NCBI GenBank assembly: GCA_964388785.1
Contig: CAYMBX010000003.1
Location: 1 to 47,049, forward strand
Length of the DNA stretch: 47,049 nucleotides
From: VGKU01 sp964388785
GTDB taxonomy: Bacteria; Patescibacteriota; Patescibacteriia; UBA9934; GWF2-40-263
Reading direction: 5' to 3'
A program made the translations under genes and the position numbers. Positions 46,854-47,049 of the stretch are shown here, piece after piece; the stretch's first letter is position 1; every line of letters begins with the position of its first letter. A model generated the notes under the pieces. That model was not told the DNA's origin and did not search any database. It saw only the letters and a list, made by a program, of their open reading frames with translations.

Positions 46854-47049
46854 TAAAATACAAAGACCGAACTTGTCGGTCTAATGGAATGGAGAGGTAT
46901 GAGGAAGTATACAAGGGACGAGAAATAGAAAGCACGTTCTACGAACCAAGGCTCTTACACCAGGGGTCGTAGAACGTGCGCTTAGGTTATACGGCACTAA
47001 CGAAAGCTAGAAGCTCTCCGTGCGTTAAGTGTCGCATAACTTTTATTGT
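46854..47049 (+). ncRNA. Candidate structured RNA with three hairpins, may run past the window
   Basis: TAAAAT at 46854-46859 could be a -10. After it come AGACCGA/TCGGTCT (loop ACTTG), GCACGTTCTACGA (46932-46944) paired with 46967-46979 (13 bp), and GTTATACGGCACTAACG (46986-47002) paired with 47023-47040 (one mismatch, one bulge), followed by TTTTATTGT. I tested it by eye against tmRNA, RNase P RNA, SRP RNA, 6S RNA and tRNA and saw no match. The last hairpin could simply be a terminator. Only a 14-codon ORF lies inside. Confidence 0.35.

Noticed and set aside
1..47049. Alternative genetic code with TGA read as glycine (SR1/Gracilibacteria)
   Set aside because: TGA ends msrB, VKOR, pepA and others exactly where the protein families end, with the next gene starting at once.
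46860..47049. tmRNA, RNase P RNA or a tRNA cluster at the right edge
   Set aside because: None of the conserved cores (tRNA-like ends, RNase P P4 region, T-loop GTTCGA) could be found on either strand.

Overview
The window reads as a chromosomal piece of a small-genome bacterium, most likely a member of the Candidate Phyla Radiation (Patescibacteria, Parcubacteria-like). This placement is an inference. It rests on very tight gene packing with many 4-nt stop/start overlaps, an unusually short ATP synthase delta subunit, many starts with no Shine-Dalgarno sequence and with the -10 box about 9 nt before the ATG, a DUF721/DciA-like gene and a small four-helix membrane protein just ahead of mreBCD-mrdA, and a UvrD helicase fused to an Fe-S nuclease domain. 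TGA is used as a stop throughout, so the recoded SR1/Gracilibacteria groups are excluded. No rRNA, tRNA, CRISPR array, transposase or phage gene was found.

Layout. 0-2.1 kb: msrB (cut by the left edge), VKOR and CcdA, an envelope thiol redox set. 2.2-5.2 kb: an RskA-like lipoprotein, a secreted six-hairpin glycosidase-like protein, a tiny basic ORF on the minus strand, and two small membrane proteins. 5.3-8.5 kb: pepA and a thioredoxin-fold ferredoxin, converging on a minus-strand oxidative-stress set (Mn-type superoxide dismutase, 2-Cys peroxiredoxin, glutaredoxin). 8.6-13.9 kb: DUF3179 protein, SPFH protein, rsmI, metG, cvpA-like, tatD. 14.1-16.9 kb: a GC-rich divergent pair of unknown genes bracketed by a 35-nt direct repeat. 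17.1-24.3 kb: the F1Fo ATP synthase operon (atpI-like, B, E, F, H, A, G, D, C) with long hairpins and repeats between its genes. 24.3-26.7 kb: three beta-carbonic-anhydrase-like genes in a row. 26.8-29.8 kb: a CPA2-type cation/proton antiporter, converging on a vWA + zinc-ribbon/FHA pair. 29.9-33.6 kb: UvrD-nuclease, DUF721, small membrane protein. 33.6-37.9 kb: mreB-mreC-mreD-mrdA. 37.9-40.8 kb: minus-strand zur-like/znuA/znuC/znuB. 40.9-46.8 kb: YibE/F, greA, lysS fused to a YbaK-type editing domain, a RibL-like nucleotidyltransferase, alr, ftsQ. The last 220 nt hold three hairpins and may encode a structured RNA.

Two gene classes stand out. Most genes are near 50% GC, lack Shine-Dalgarno sequences, and several look leaderless (-10, N9, ATG). 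Seven others (14112-15005, 15273-16874, 25414-29795) are visibly GC-rich and carry GAGGAG/AGGAGG ribosome sites. Those with a visible promoter have near-consensus TTGACA-N16/17-TATNNT boxes, and several end in a hairpin terminator that contains the stop codon. They look like a separately acquired or separately regulated gene set.

The most unusual signals are: two hairpins at distant loci with the same 11-nt loop but different stems; a 14-15-nt CTAACACC-type motif sitting just upstream of several start codons; promoters nested in terminator hairpins; the LysRS-YbaK fusion; and the carbonic-anhydrase-like trio in which the third copy has lost both cysteine metal ligands. All GC and codon statements are by eye.
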